Both the position numbers and the translations under genes were made by a program. This document shows positions 1-8,442 of a stretch of 64,000 nt of DNA, in pieces (the first letter of the stretch is position 1; every line of letters begins with the position of its first letter). Source of the stretch: JABDMH01 sp965222645 (GTDB lineage Bacteria > Bacteroidota > Bacteroidia > Chitinophagales > Saprospiraceae); NCBI GenBank assembly GCA_965222645.1, contig OZ244968.1:186001-250000 (forward strand), written 5' to 3'. The notes beneath the pieces are model-generated. The model saw nothing but the letters and a program-made list of their open reading frames with translations, was not told the DNA's origin and ran no database searches.

Positions 1-1286
1 TTGCTCATCATATGCATCATTTTTCGCATCTGGTTAAACTGCTTGATAAACATGTTGATTTCGTGAATGTTATGTCCACATCCACTTGCAATTCTTCGTT
101 TTCTACTCATGTTGAGTAATTCCGGCTTAGAGCGCTCTTCTGGGGTCATTGATTGGATAATGGCTTCCACTTTGTTAAATGCCTTATCATCAATATCGAG
201 ATTCTTGGTCATTTTGCCCATACCCGGGATCATTCCCAAGAGGGACTTGATATCACCCATCTTCTTAATTTGCTTGAGTTGGCTTTGAAAATCATTGAAG
301 TCAAATTTGTTCTTTTTGATTTTCTTCTCAAGCCGCTTTGCTTCTTTCTCATCAAATTGCTCCTGAGCTTTTTCGACAAAGGAAACGATATCACCCATTC
401 CCAAAATCCGTTGTGCCATCCGGTCGGGATGAAAGACATCTAAAGTCTCCATCGTTTCTCCCGTACTCACAAATTTGATGGGCTTTCCCACCGTGTACTT
501 TACGGTTAATGCCGCACCACCGCGAGTATCCCCGTCGAGCTTGGTGAGTACCACCCCATCATAATCGATCACCTCATTGAACGCCTGCGCCGTGTTTACA
601 GCATCCTGCCCCGTCATGGCATCGACTACAAAAAGTGTTTCGGTCGGGATTATTGTTTCTTTGAGAGCGCTGATTTCATTCATCATGAACTCATCAATAG
701 ATAAACGACCTGCGGTATCAATGATGATTACATCGTGTCCGTTTTCCTGCGCATGAAGGAGGGCATTAGTAGCAATTTCTATGGGATTCTTGTTATCGAT
801 TTCCTTGTACACCGGGACATTGATCTGATTTCCCAGGACCTCCAGTTGATCGATCGCTGCTGGTCGATATACATCGCAAGCGACCAGTAAAGGTTTCTGT
901 TTTTTCTTGCTCTTCAGATAAAAAGCCAGTTTAGCACTGAAGGTAGTCTTACCAGATCCCTGCAGACCTGCAACGAGCACCGCTCCCGGATTGCCCTTGA
1001 CATTGATCCCTGCAGACTGCCCCCCCATCAGCTCTACCAACTCATCCATGACAATCTTGACCATGAGCTCGCCCGGCTTCACGGCCTTCAGTACGTTTTG
1101 CTCACCGAGGGCCTCTGCCTTTACGTTATCCGTAAACTCTTTGGCTATTTTGTAGTTGACATCGGCTGCCACGAGGGCTCTCCGGATCTCCTTAATAGAC
1201 TGAGCGACATTAATTTCAGTGAGCTTCCCCTGCCCGGTAAAGGTCTTAAAGGCCGCTTCCATCCGGTCATTTAAACTTTCAAACAT
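1..1286 (-). CDS. ffh: Signal recognition particle protein Ffh (SRP54), C-terminal end beyond window
   Basis: GTPase subunit of the signal recognition particle. It binds signal peptides of nascent membrane and secreted proteins and docks with FtsY at the inner membrane. The minus-strand translation from ATG at 1286 begins MFESLNDRMEAAFKTFTGQG. It has the N-domain helical bundle, a G domain with the P-loop GLQGSGKTT, the DVYRPAA insertion-box motif, DTAGR and TKLDGD, and then the Met-rich M domain (GMIPGMGKM and following). It is open at position 1, so only the last residues of the M domain are missing. The gene is divergent from yidC, which acts in the same membrane insertion pathway. Identification is very secure. 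Confidence 0.97.
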   Translation of the reverse strand, partial: MFESLNDRMEAAFKTFTGQGKLTEINVAQSIKEIRRALVAADVNYKIAKEFTDNVKAEALGEQNVLKAVKPGELMVKIVMDELVELMGGQSAGINVKGNPGAVLVAGLQGSGKTTFSAKLAFYLKSKKKQKPLLVACDVYRPAAIDQLEVLGNQINVPVYKEIDNKNPIEIATNALLHAQENGHDVIIIDTAGRLSIDEFMMNEISALKETIIPTETLFVVDAMTGQDAVNTAQAFNEVIDYDGVVLTKLDGDTRGGAALTVKYTVGKPIKFVSTGETMETLDVFHPDRMAQRILGMGDIVSFVEKAQEQFDEKEAKRLEKKIKKNKFDFNDFQSQLKQIKKMGDIKSLLGMIPGMGKMTKNLDIDDKAFNKVEAIIQSMTPEERSKPELLNMSRKRRIASGCGHNIHEINMFIKQFNQMRKMMHMMS

Positions 1287-1388
1287 GATCTTGCAGAATA
1301 ATTACTTGGTTCCTAACATAGAACTAAAAAGTCCAAAAATACATGATTAATCTGGTGGTATAAAAGAGCCGGTCGACGGGAGAGGCAC

Positions 1389-1423
1389 TTTGGTATAGGA
1401 GAATTGCCAAAATTGTACCTTTG
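1389..1423 (+). promoter_or_regulatory. Probable Bacteroidota-type promoter of yidC
   Basis: TTTG at 1389-1392 and TACCTTTG at 1416-1423 match the -33 (TTTG) and -7 (TAnnTTTG) boxes used by the Bacteroidota primary sigma factor, with a 23-nt spacer. The predicted transcript would start near 1430. This supports the yidC start at 1458 over an upstream ATG at 1404 that would overlap the promoter. It is a motif match only. Confidence 0.5.
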
Positions 1424-1457
1424 GCTGAATTTTGAGCCGCGGTTACTGGCATTCTAC

Positions 1458-3356
1458 ATGGACAGAAATACGACAATTGGTATTGTTTTGATTTTTTTGC
1501 TCTTCTACATGTGGGCAAAAATGAATGCCCCCAGTCCGGAAGAGTTGGCGGAGATGCAACGGGTCCAGGACAGCATCGAGCAGGTGGAAAAGCTGAATGC
1601 GGATACGCCATCCATTACCACCGCTACCACCGCAGAGTTGGTAGAGCCGGACTCGATCTCGCTCGATCGGGACTCGCTGATGGATAAGGAACTGGCAAAG
1701 GAGTTTGGTGTTTTTTATCCTGCAACCAGGGGGGAAGAAGAGATTGTCACGTTGGAGAATGATGTCCTGACGATTGATATCAGCTCGAAGGGTGGGAAGA
1801 TAAGTGGTGCTAAACTCAAAGATTTCAAGAAGCTATTGGAGGATGAAGAGCACAACGAAGTTTACTTGGATCTCCTGCTGCTCGAAGACAAAAAAAACAA
1901 GTTTGAATATTTGATTCCAGTGGCCAATGCCCCAGGCGGCTATATCAATTCCAGTGATCTGTTTTTTGCCGTGGCAAGTAAATCAGATCAACGAGTAGAA
2001 TTGAAGGCCGAGCTCTCCGGAGGTAAGTCGATCAGCCAGATCTATACCCTCAAGGGCGATGACGGGTACGGGTTGGATTACGATCTTGTTTTCGAAGGTT
2101 TGGATCGAGTGATCAATCCCAGTGACCGGAAGATCAAGCTGCACTGGATCAGCTATCTCGATAAGATTGAAAAGAGTACCCAATACGAACGCATCTACAG
2201 CACTGCTTACTTTAAAGAGGTAGGCCAGGATCCCAGTTACTGCAGCATGAGCAGAAGTGTTCAGGAAGTATTGGACGAGCATCCAATTAAGTGGATTTCG
2301 CACTCCAATCAGTTTTTTAACAGTACTCTTCTGGCAAAAGAGGAGTTTGGTAGCGCCGTGGTAGAAAGCGAAATGCTCGAGGATCCCAACGAGGATATGA
2401 AAAAATTGACCTCCATCATTGACATACCTCTGACGGGATCATCACAGGAACAAATCGGGATGGAATGGTACATAGGGCCCAATGAATTTGATCGTCTTCA
2501 GGAATATGGCTACGATATGGAAGACATCGTACCCTTCGGCTGGAGTATATTCGGAAGCATCAACCGCTGGATCATCCGGCCGATCTTCAGCTTTCTATCA
2601 CAGTTTTTTGGAAGCAAGGGATTGGTGATTTTATTGCTCACCCTAATCGTGAAATCACTCGTTTATCCCCTCACCTATAAGATGCTTTACTCCCAGAGCA
2701 AGATGAGTGTCCTCAAGCCAGAGATGGAAAAACTGAGGAACAAGCATAAGGATGACCAGCAAAAAGCACAAATGGAGACGATGAAAATCTATCGGGAATA
2801 CGGAGTCAATCCCGCTGGGGGATGCTTCCCAATGATCCTGCAGATGCCCATCTGGTTTGCGTTGTACAGGTTTTTCCCGGCATCCATAGAATTCCGGCAA
2901 GCCTCCTTCCTGTGGGCAAACGATTTGTCCAGCTATGACGTCTTTCTCCGCTTGCCCTTCAATATTCCCATGATGGGATCGCACTTAAGTCTCTTTACCC
3001 TGCTCTGGGCGATCTCTATGCTCATTTACACCTATTACAACTCAAAGATGATGGACATGAGCAGCATGAATGCAATGCCTGCGATGAAGTGGATGCAGTA
3101 CCTCATGCCCGTGGGCTTCATTGTCTTCTTCAACAGTTATGCATCGGGACTCACGTGCTACCTATTGTTTTCCAACTTATTTAATATTGCCCAAACACTG
3201 ATCACCAAGAATTATATCATCGATAAGGAAAAGATCAAACGCGAGCTCGATGCCAATAAAAAGAAACCGAAGAAAAAGGGCGGCTTTCAGCAACGATTGC
3301 AAAAAGCGCTGGAAGAACAACAGCGGCAAGCGGCCCAACGAAATAAAAAGAAGTAA
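1458..3356 (+). CDS. yidC: Membrane protein insertase YidC
   Basis: Inserts and folds inner-membrane proteins, alone or with SecYEG. The start at 1458 gives MDRNTTIGIVLIFLLFYMW, the usual N-terminal membrane anchor. An in-frame ATG at 1404 adds 18 residues that overlap the likely promoter. A large periplasmic beta domain (about residues 60-350) follows. The conserved 60KD_IMP core with about five membrane helices comes next, including the cytoplasmic hairpin rich in Lys and Met and the segment NPAGGCFPMILQMPIWFALY. The C-terminus is very basic (KKK clusters), as expected for ribosome contact. At 632 aa it is a normal length for Bacteroidota YidC. It is divergent from ffh. Confidence 0.96.
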   Translation: MDRNTTIGIVLIFLLFYMWAKMNAPSPEELAEMQRVQDSIEQVEKLNADTPSITTATTAELVEPDSISLDRDSLMDKELAKEFGVFYPATRGEEEIVTLENDVLTIDISSKGGKISGAKLKDFKKLLEDEEHNEVYLDLLLLEDKKNKFEYLIPVANAPGGYINSSDLFFAVASKSDQRVELKAELSGGKSISQIYTLKGDDGYGLDYDLVFEGLDRVINPSDRKIKLHWISYLDKIEKSTQYERIYSTAYFKEVGQDPSYCSMSRSVQEVLDEHPIKWISHSNQFFNSTLLAKEEFGSAVVESEMLEDPNEDMKKLTSIIDIPLTGSSQEQIGMEWYIGPNEFDRLQEYGYDMEDIVPFGWSIFGSINRWIIRPIFSFLSQFFGSKGLVILLLTLIVKSLVYPLTYKMLYSQSKMSVLKPEMEKLRNKHKDDQQKAQMETMKIYREYGVNPAGGCFPMILQMPIWFALYRFFPASIEFRQASFLWANDLSSYDVFLRLPFNIPMMGSHLSLFTLLWAISMLIYTYYNSKMMDMSSMNAMPAMKWMQYLMPVGFIVFFNSYASGLTCYLLFSNLFNIAQTLITKNYIIDKEKIKRELDANKKKPKKKGGFQQRLQKALEEQQRQAAQRNKKK

Positions 3357-3465
3357 GCCGGTCATGAGCTAGTAGTCCTATTTATCCCGTGGATTGTAAA
3401 TCGTTGTTTGGTGTATGCTTCTGCAGGTCTATAGTCGAAAAGTCAAATAATATTATCTTCCTTGC

Positions 3466-4503
3466 ATGGTGGTGCGAAAACCCAATATGGTCGGCGTGCT
3501 CGGTGCTGGAAAATTTGGATGTACCGTAGCGGGCCTGCTATCCACACAGGTTCCAGTCCTACTCTATCATCGGTCGCCTTTATCTTCAGAAACGATAGAG
3601 GGAATGTCCCGGTGGCCCAATGTATCTACAACAGGAGATCCGGAGGAAATTTGTGGCAAATGCAGGTTGATGTTTCCGATCGTTCCATCTGCTGATTTTC
3701 GCTCGTTGATCAGGAGTTTTTCAGGGTACCTCATGCCATTTCATATGCTCATCCACGGCACCAAGGGTGTGGATGTCGACAAAGCAAAGTTAGATGATCC
3801 CTACAAAAAGATTTACGCCAGTCAGGTGGAGACCATGAGCCAGGTCATCAGAATGGAAAGCCGCGTGGTGCGCGTGGGATGCTTATCCGGTCCCAATCTT
3901 TCGGTTGAGATCCGGAGGGGCCTTCCGGCGGCGACAGTGTTAGCCAGTGAATTTGATGAGGTGATCGCATTAGGGCACAAGGTGCTCGGTGGAAACACCT
4001 TTAAGATTTATGGCTCCCATGACTTGCTTGGAACGGAGCTCGCAGGTTCTCTCAAGAACATAATTGCCATTGGGACAGGCATGGTCGCGGGATTGGACCT
4101 GGGTAAGAATGCCGAAGCCCTGCTTATTACAAGGGGTCTGCGCGAGATGTTGCTGGTCGGTCAGACACTTGGTGCTGATCCCAAGACATTCTTCGGAACG
4201 GCTGGTCTGGGTGATCTGGTGGCTACGGCGACAAGCCCGGATAGTCGCAATTACCAGTTTGGCATGCAATTGGGTCAAGGTATGACCAAAGAAGATATCA
4301 TGGCCCGCACAGATGATCTTGTGGAAGGTGTCCGGATGGTGGAAATCGCATACAGACTGGCTCAAACCTACCGGTTAAGTACTCCGATTATTGAAGTGCT
4401 GTACGGTATCATTTTCCGGCAATTACCCCTACCCATTGCCGTCTCATACCTATTTGAGTATCCTTATTCTTTAGATGTCGACTATATCCATCTGAAGAAA
4501 TAA
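3466..4503 (+). CDS. gpsA: NAD(P)H-dependent glycerol-3-phosphate dehydrogenase
   Basis: Reduces dihydroxyacetone phosphate to sn-glycerol 3-phosphate, the backbone for phospholipid synthesis, in the cytosol. The N-terminal Rossmann fold carries the dinucleotide motif GVLGAGKFG (residues 9-17). The C-terminal helical domain has the catalytic Lys in the segment LAGSLKNIIAIGTGM (about residue 196) and the family-typical GLGDLVATATSPDSRN. Length (345 aa) is usual. It stands alone with about 100 bp on each side. The first five residues could be trimmed if a later start is used. Confidence 0.94.
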   Translation: MVVRKPNMVGVLGAGKFGCTVAGLLSTQVPVLLYHRSPLSSETIEGMSRWPNVSTTGDPEEICGKCRLMFPIVPSADFRSLIRSFSGYLMPFHMLIHGTKGVDVDKAKLDDPYKKIYASQVETMSQVIRMESRVVRVGCLSGPNLSVEIRRGLPAATVLASEFDEVIALGHKVLGGNTFKIYGSHDLLGTELAGSLKNIIAIGTGMVAGLDLGKNAEALLITRGLREMLLVGQTLGADPKTFFGTAGLGDLVATATSPDSRNYQFGMQLGQGMTKEDIMARTDDLVEGVRMVEIAYRLAQTYRLSTPIIEVLYGIIFRQLPLPIAVSYLFEYPYSLDVDYIHLKK

Positions 4504-4610
4504 AAATGAGATCGAGGTCAATTATTTTTAATACAAATGAGAAGTATCTTTACCCCCTTGAAGGGTTGCGTCAAAATGAAATTTTGATGCGAGTGAAAAC
4601 AAGCTGAATA

Positions 4611-6716
4611 ATGGAAAAAAATAATCCGTACGTAGAACGGGATATCAGTTGGCTGGCATTTAACCATCGAGTGTTGCAGGAAGCAGAAGACAGCACTGTT
4701 CCTCTTTTTGAGCGTATAAAGTTCCTGGCTATTTATTCATCTAACCTGGGTGAATATTTTGCCGTGAGAGTTGCCCAACAACGCAATCTACTCCGAATTG
4801 GAAAAAAGACAAAGAAAGAGCTGGATCTACACCCGCGCACTGTGCTAAAAGCAATTTTAAAGTTAGTAAACGAACAGCTCGAGGAGTTCAGTAGGATTTT
4901 TGAACAGCAGATTATTCCCGAGTTAAGAAAGAATAACATTTATCTAAAGAGACGACTCGATCTAAGTGCTGAGCAAAGAGATTTTGTAGAAAACTATTTC
5001 AACGAGCACATGCTTCCCTATGTGCAGCCAGTTCTCTTAGTCAAGAATAAAATCAGGCCTTTTCTTACGAATGCCTCCCTGTACCTGAGCGTCATGCTCC
5101 GTACCAAAGGAAAGGAGAGGGCTCCCATCCAATACGCCATCGTACAAATTCCATCCCAGCATCTGCAGCGCTTTATCGAGCTTCCTTCTGAGGAAGGTAG
5201 ATATGATCTGATCATGATCGACGATATAGTCCGGCAGAGTATTGCATGGCTCTTTCCAGGCTACGATGTTCTGGATACGTATTCGATCAAGCTGACCCGT
5301 GATGCCGAGCTTTATATCGATGACGAATTTTCCGGTGACCTATTGCAGAAAATCAAATCGAGTCTGATGCGACGGAATGTCGGCCCGGCCTCACGTCTGG
5401 TCTATGATAGGCAGATGCCAAAAGAATTACTAAAATTTTTGCAGAGCGTTCTTGAGCTTGAAAATTATGATTTACTGCCGGAAGGACGATATCACAACAA
5501 TTTTGACTTCTTCAGATTTCCCGACTTTGGGATGGAGCATCTCAAACGAAAGACCTTAGAACCCCTACCCTATTTGCCTATCGAAAATGCCGAGGATATT
5601 TTTGAGGAGATTAGTCAACGCGATCACATGCTACATGTACCCTACCACGATTACGAATCTGTCGTAAAGTTGTTTCAGGCTGCTGCAGAAGATCCACATG
5701 TGACTCATATAAAGATCATTCAGTATCGCGTGGGTCCCACATCGCGAATTATGGAGGCTGTGATGGAGGCTGTGGCTAAAGGCAAACGAGTAACCGCCTT
5801 TATGGAAGTGAAGGCACGTTTTGACGAAGAGTCCAACATCACCTGGGGACAGAAATTAGAAAAGGCCGGTGTAAAGGTATATTATAGTTTTCCCGGCTTG
5901 AAGGTCCACGCAAAGGCTGCATTAATCCGGAGAGTGGAAAATGGCAATCCCAAACTCTATGCGTACTTAAGCACCGGTAATTTTCATGAATTGACGGCTA
6001 AGGTATATAGTGACCTGGGATTATTTACAGCCCACGAGGGGCTGACTTCCGAAATCGCCAAAATATTTTCGTTGCTGGAAACTCGAAAATTGCCGGAGCA
6101 AGATTTTCACCATCTATTAGTGGGTCAATTTAATTTGCGATCTGACCTCGTCAAATTAATTAAAAAAGAAATTCACAATGCTAAACACGGGAAAGAGGCA
6201 CGGATTATTTTGAAATTAAATAATCTGCAGGATCCTGATATGATTGATTTGCTATACAAAGCCAGTCAGGCCGGGGTAGAGGTCAAGTTGATTGTAAGGG
6301 GGATTTGCTGCCTGGTTCCCGGAGTGCCTGGATTAAGCGAAAATATTATCGCCATCAGTATTGTAGATCGTTATTTGGAGCATTCCCGCATATTTTTATT
6401 TCACCAGAATGGAGAAGAAAAAATCTATTTATCGTCGGCGGATTGGATGACCCGGAACTTGAGCTACCGGATCGAAACCGTTTTTCCCATCTATGATCCG
6501 GACTTAAAGGGGGTGATCAAGGATCTTCTCGATCTCCAATTGAGTGATAATGTAAAAGCGCGCATTGTTGATAAAGACGGAAAAAATAAATATGTAGAGG
6601 ATGAGAGCAGTATGTCTGTTCAGTCGCAGATTGAAACCTATTATTACTTAAAAAGGCAACTGGATCAGTATCACAATGAAGCGCTCGTTCATTCGGAGGT
6701 CGACGATACTGCCTAA
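4611..6716 (+). CDS. ppk1: Polyphosphate kinase 1
   Basis: Reversibly polymerises the gamma-phosphate of ATP into inorganic polyphosphate. Domain order is N-terminal (WLAFNHRVLQEA), head, and two phospholipase-D-like catalytic domains. The autophosphorylated His is visible at residue 433 (LKVHAKAAL) and the second conserved His at residue 591 (YLEHSRIF), followed by SSADWMTRN. The length of 701 aa is typical. A TATCTTTA box about 60 bp upstream resembles a -7 element. The next gene follows after 18 bp, so the two may be co-transcribed. Confidence 0.97.
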   Translation: MEKNNPYVERDISWLAFNHRVLQEAEDSTVPLFERIKFLAIYSSNLGEYFAVRVAQQRNLLRIGKKTKKELDLHPRTVLKAILKLVNEQLEEFSRIFEQQIIPELRKNNIYLKRRLDLSAEQRDFVENYFNEHMLPYVQPVLLVKNKIRPFLTNASLYLSVMLRTKGKERAPIQYAIVQIPSQHLQRFIELPSEEGRYDLIMIDDIVRQSIAWLFPGYDVLDTYSIKLTRDAELYIDDEFSGDLLQKIKSSLMRRNVGPASRLVYDRQMPKELLKFLQSVLELENYDLLPEGRYHNNFDFFRFPDFGMEHLKRKTLEPLPYLPIENAEDIFEEISQRDHMLHVPYHDYESVVKLFQAAAEDPHVTHIKIIQYRVGPTSRIMEAVMEAVAKGKRVTAFMEVKARFDEESNITWGQKLEKAGVKVYYSFPGLKVHAKAALIRRVENGNPKLYAYLSTGNFHELTAKVYSDLGLFTAHEGLTSEIAKIFSLLETRKLPEQDFHHLLVGQFNLRSDLVKLIKKEIHNAKHGKEARIILKLNNLQDPDMIDLLYKASQAGVEVKLIVRGICCLVPGVPGLSENIIAISIVDRYLEHSRIFLFHQNGEEKIYLSSADWMTRNLSYRIETVFPIYDPDLKGVIKDLLDLQLSDNVKARIVDKDGKNKYVEDESSMSVQSQIETYYYLKRQLDQYHNEALVHSEVDDTA

Positions 6717-6734
6717 TTTAAAAAATCAAGAACC

Positions 6735-8381
6735 ATGAGGAATTTTCTTTTTTTGGCAGGACTTGTTTTACTGTCAATGTCAGCATGTAAATCTAAAGAA
6801 AAGGAAGCGGGTTTATCCCCACAGGAAAAAGCACAGGACAAGCATTCTGGGCTGTTGGAGAAATATACCTCCTTTGAGCTAAGGAGTGATTTGACAGGAT
6901 TGTCAGACAACCAGACAAAGCTACTTCCTATTTTGATTGAGGCTGCCAAGATTATGGATGATTTGTTTTGGTACGAGGCGTATGGTGACAAGGAGCAATT
7001 ACTCGCAGAAAACACCAATGAGGAAATAAAGAGATTTATTGAGTTTAATTATGGACCATGGGATCGCCTTGATGGAAATAAACCTTTTATTCCCGGTGTG
7101 GAAGCTAAGCCACCCGGTGCTAATTTTTATCCTCCTGATATGACAAAGGAGGAATTTGAAAATTCGGAATTAAAAAATAAGCAGTCCCTGTACACTTTTC
7201 TAAGAAGGAATGCGGAAGGCAACCTAATGACTCTACCCTATCACCAGCAATTTGCATCACAAGTGAAAAGGGCTTCGCAGTTAGTCGAAGCCTCAGAGAT
7301 GGCGGAAGATCCCGGTTTTAAAAAGTATCTGGAACTCAGGTCCAAGGCCCTTCTTACCGACGAATATCAGGCTTCGGATATGGCATGGCTGGATATGAAA
7401 GACAACCATATCGACCTTGTCATTGGCCCGATTGAAACCTATGAAGATCAGCTCTATGGTTACAAGGCTGCCCATGAGGCTTACGTGTTGATCAAGGATA
7501 AGGAATGGAGTAAAAGGCTGGCTAGATACGCTGCGTTCCTGCCTGAATTGCAAGCTGGTTTACCAGTAGATGCCAGGTATAAGAACGAAAAGCCCGGGAC
7601 CGATACAGAGTTGAATGCATACGATGTGATTTACTATGCCGGTGACTGTAATGCAGGGAGTAAGACAATCGCCATCAACCTGCCAAATGACGAAGAAGTA
7701 CAACTGGCCAAGGGCACCAGAAGACTTCAACTCAAGAATGTGATGAGAGCCAAATTTGATAAGATTTTAAAACCTATTTCACAAGTTTTGATTGATCCTG
7801 ACCAACGGAATCACATTAATTTCGATGCTTTCTTTGGCAACACGATGTTTCACGAAGTGGCTCATGGTTTGGGTATCAAAAATACGATTGACGGAAAGCA
7901 GACTGTGCGCAAGGCTTTGAAGGAACACGCATCCGCGTTGGAGGAAGGTAAAGCGGATGTACTTGGTCTTTATATGATCAATCAATTGCATGACAAAGGA
8001 GAGATTGTCGAACCACTGGAGGATTACTACGTTACTTTTTTAGCGAGTATTTTTCGATCAGTGCGCTTTGGTGCCAGCAGTGCGCATGGTAAGGCGAATA
8101 TGATCCGATTTAATTATTTTAAAGATCAGGGAGCTTTTACCAGAAATCCATCCGATGGCACATACCGGGTTGACTTTGATAAGTTTAAGCAGGCTACCAA
8201 TGACCTTTCCGGGCTCATTCTCAAATTGCAGGGAGATGGTGATTACGAAGGGGTAAAATCACTGCTCGTTGCGAATGGATCTATTGGATCCCAACTGCAG
8301 CGTGATCTGGATCGATTGACGGCCGAAAGCATACCTGTTGATATAACATTCAAGCAAGGTGTGGAAATGCTTGGAATCTAG
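6735..8381 (+). CDS. Zinc-dependent peptidase-like lipoprotein (M49/DPP III-like)
   Basis: Exported lipoprotein: the signal sequence ends in the lipobox LSMSAC, so acylation at Cys18 is expected. The catalytic signature HEVAHG at about residue 373 is followed some 30 residues later by EEGKAD. This is the HEXXH...EExxAD arrangement of dipeptidyl-peptidase III-like zinc hydrolases common in Bacteroidota. The body is about 550 aa without other recognisable domains. Substrate is unknown. It lies 18 bp after ppk1 on the same strand, so co-transcription is possible without implying a shared function. Confidence 0.75.
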   Translation: MRNFLFLAGLVLLSMSACKSKEKEAGLSPQEKAQDKHSGLLEKYTSFELRSDLTGLSDNQTKLLPILIEAAKIMDDLFWYEAYGDKEQLLAENTNEEIKRFIEFNYGPWDRLDGNKPFIPGVEAKPPGANFYPPDMTKEEFENSELKNKQSLYTFLRRNAEGNLMTLPYHQQFASQVKRASQLVEASEMAEDPGFKKYLELRSKALLTDEYQASDMAWLDMKDNHIDLVIGPIETYEDQLYGYKAAHEAYVLIKDKEWSKRLARYAAFLPELQAGLPVDARYKNEKPGTDTELNAYDVIYYAGDCNAGSKTIAINLPNDEEVQLAKGTRRLQLKNVMRAKFDKILKPISQVLIDPDQRNHINFDAFFGNTMFHEVAHGLGIKNTIDGKQTVRKALKEHASALEEGKADVLGLYMINQLHDKGEIVEPLEDYYVTFLASIFRSVRFGASSAHGKANMIRFNYFKDQGAFTRNPSDGTYRVDFDKFKQATNDLSGLILKLQGDGDYEGVKSLLVANGSIGSQLQRDLDRLTAESIPVDITFKQGVEMLGI

Positions 8382-8442
8382 GAGGCTTCCTCCCATGTCA
8401 AATTGAGTAAAGAAAAACGGTGAAGCGCCTCGTTGGTCCGGA

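Noticed and set aside
1404..1457. Upstream ATG as yidC start
   Set aside because: The extra residues overlap a promoter-like -7 box and break the normal N-terminal membrane anchor pattern.
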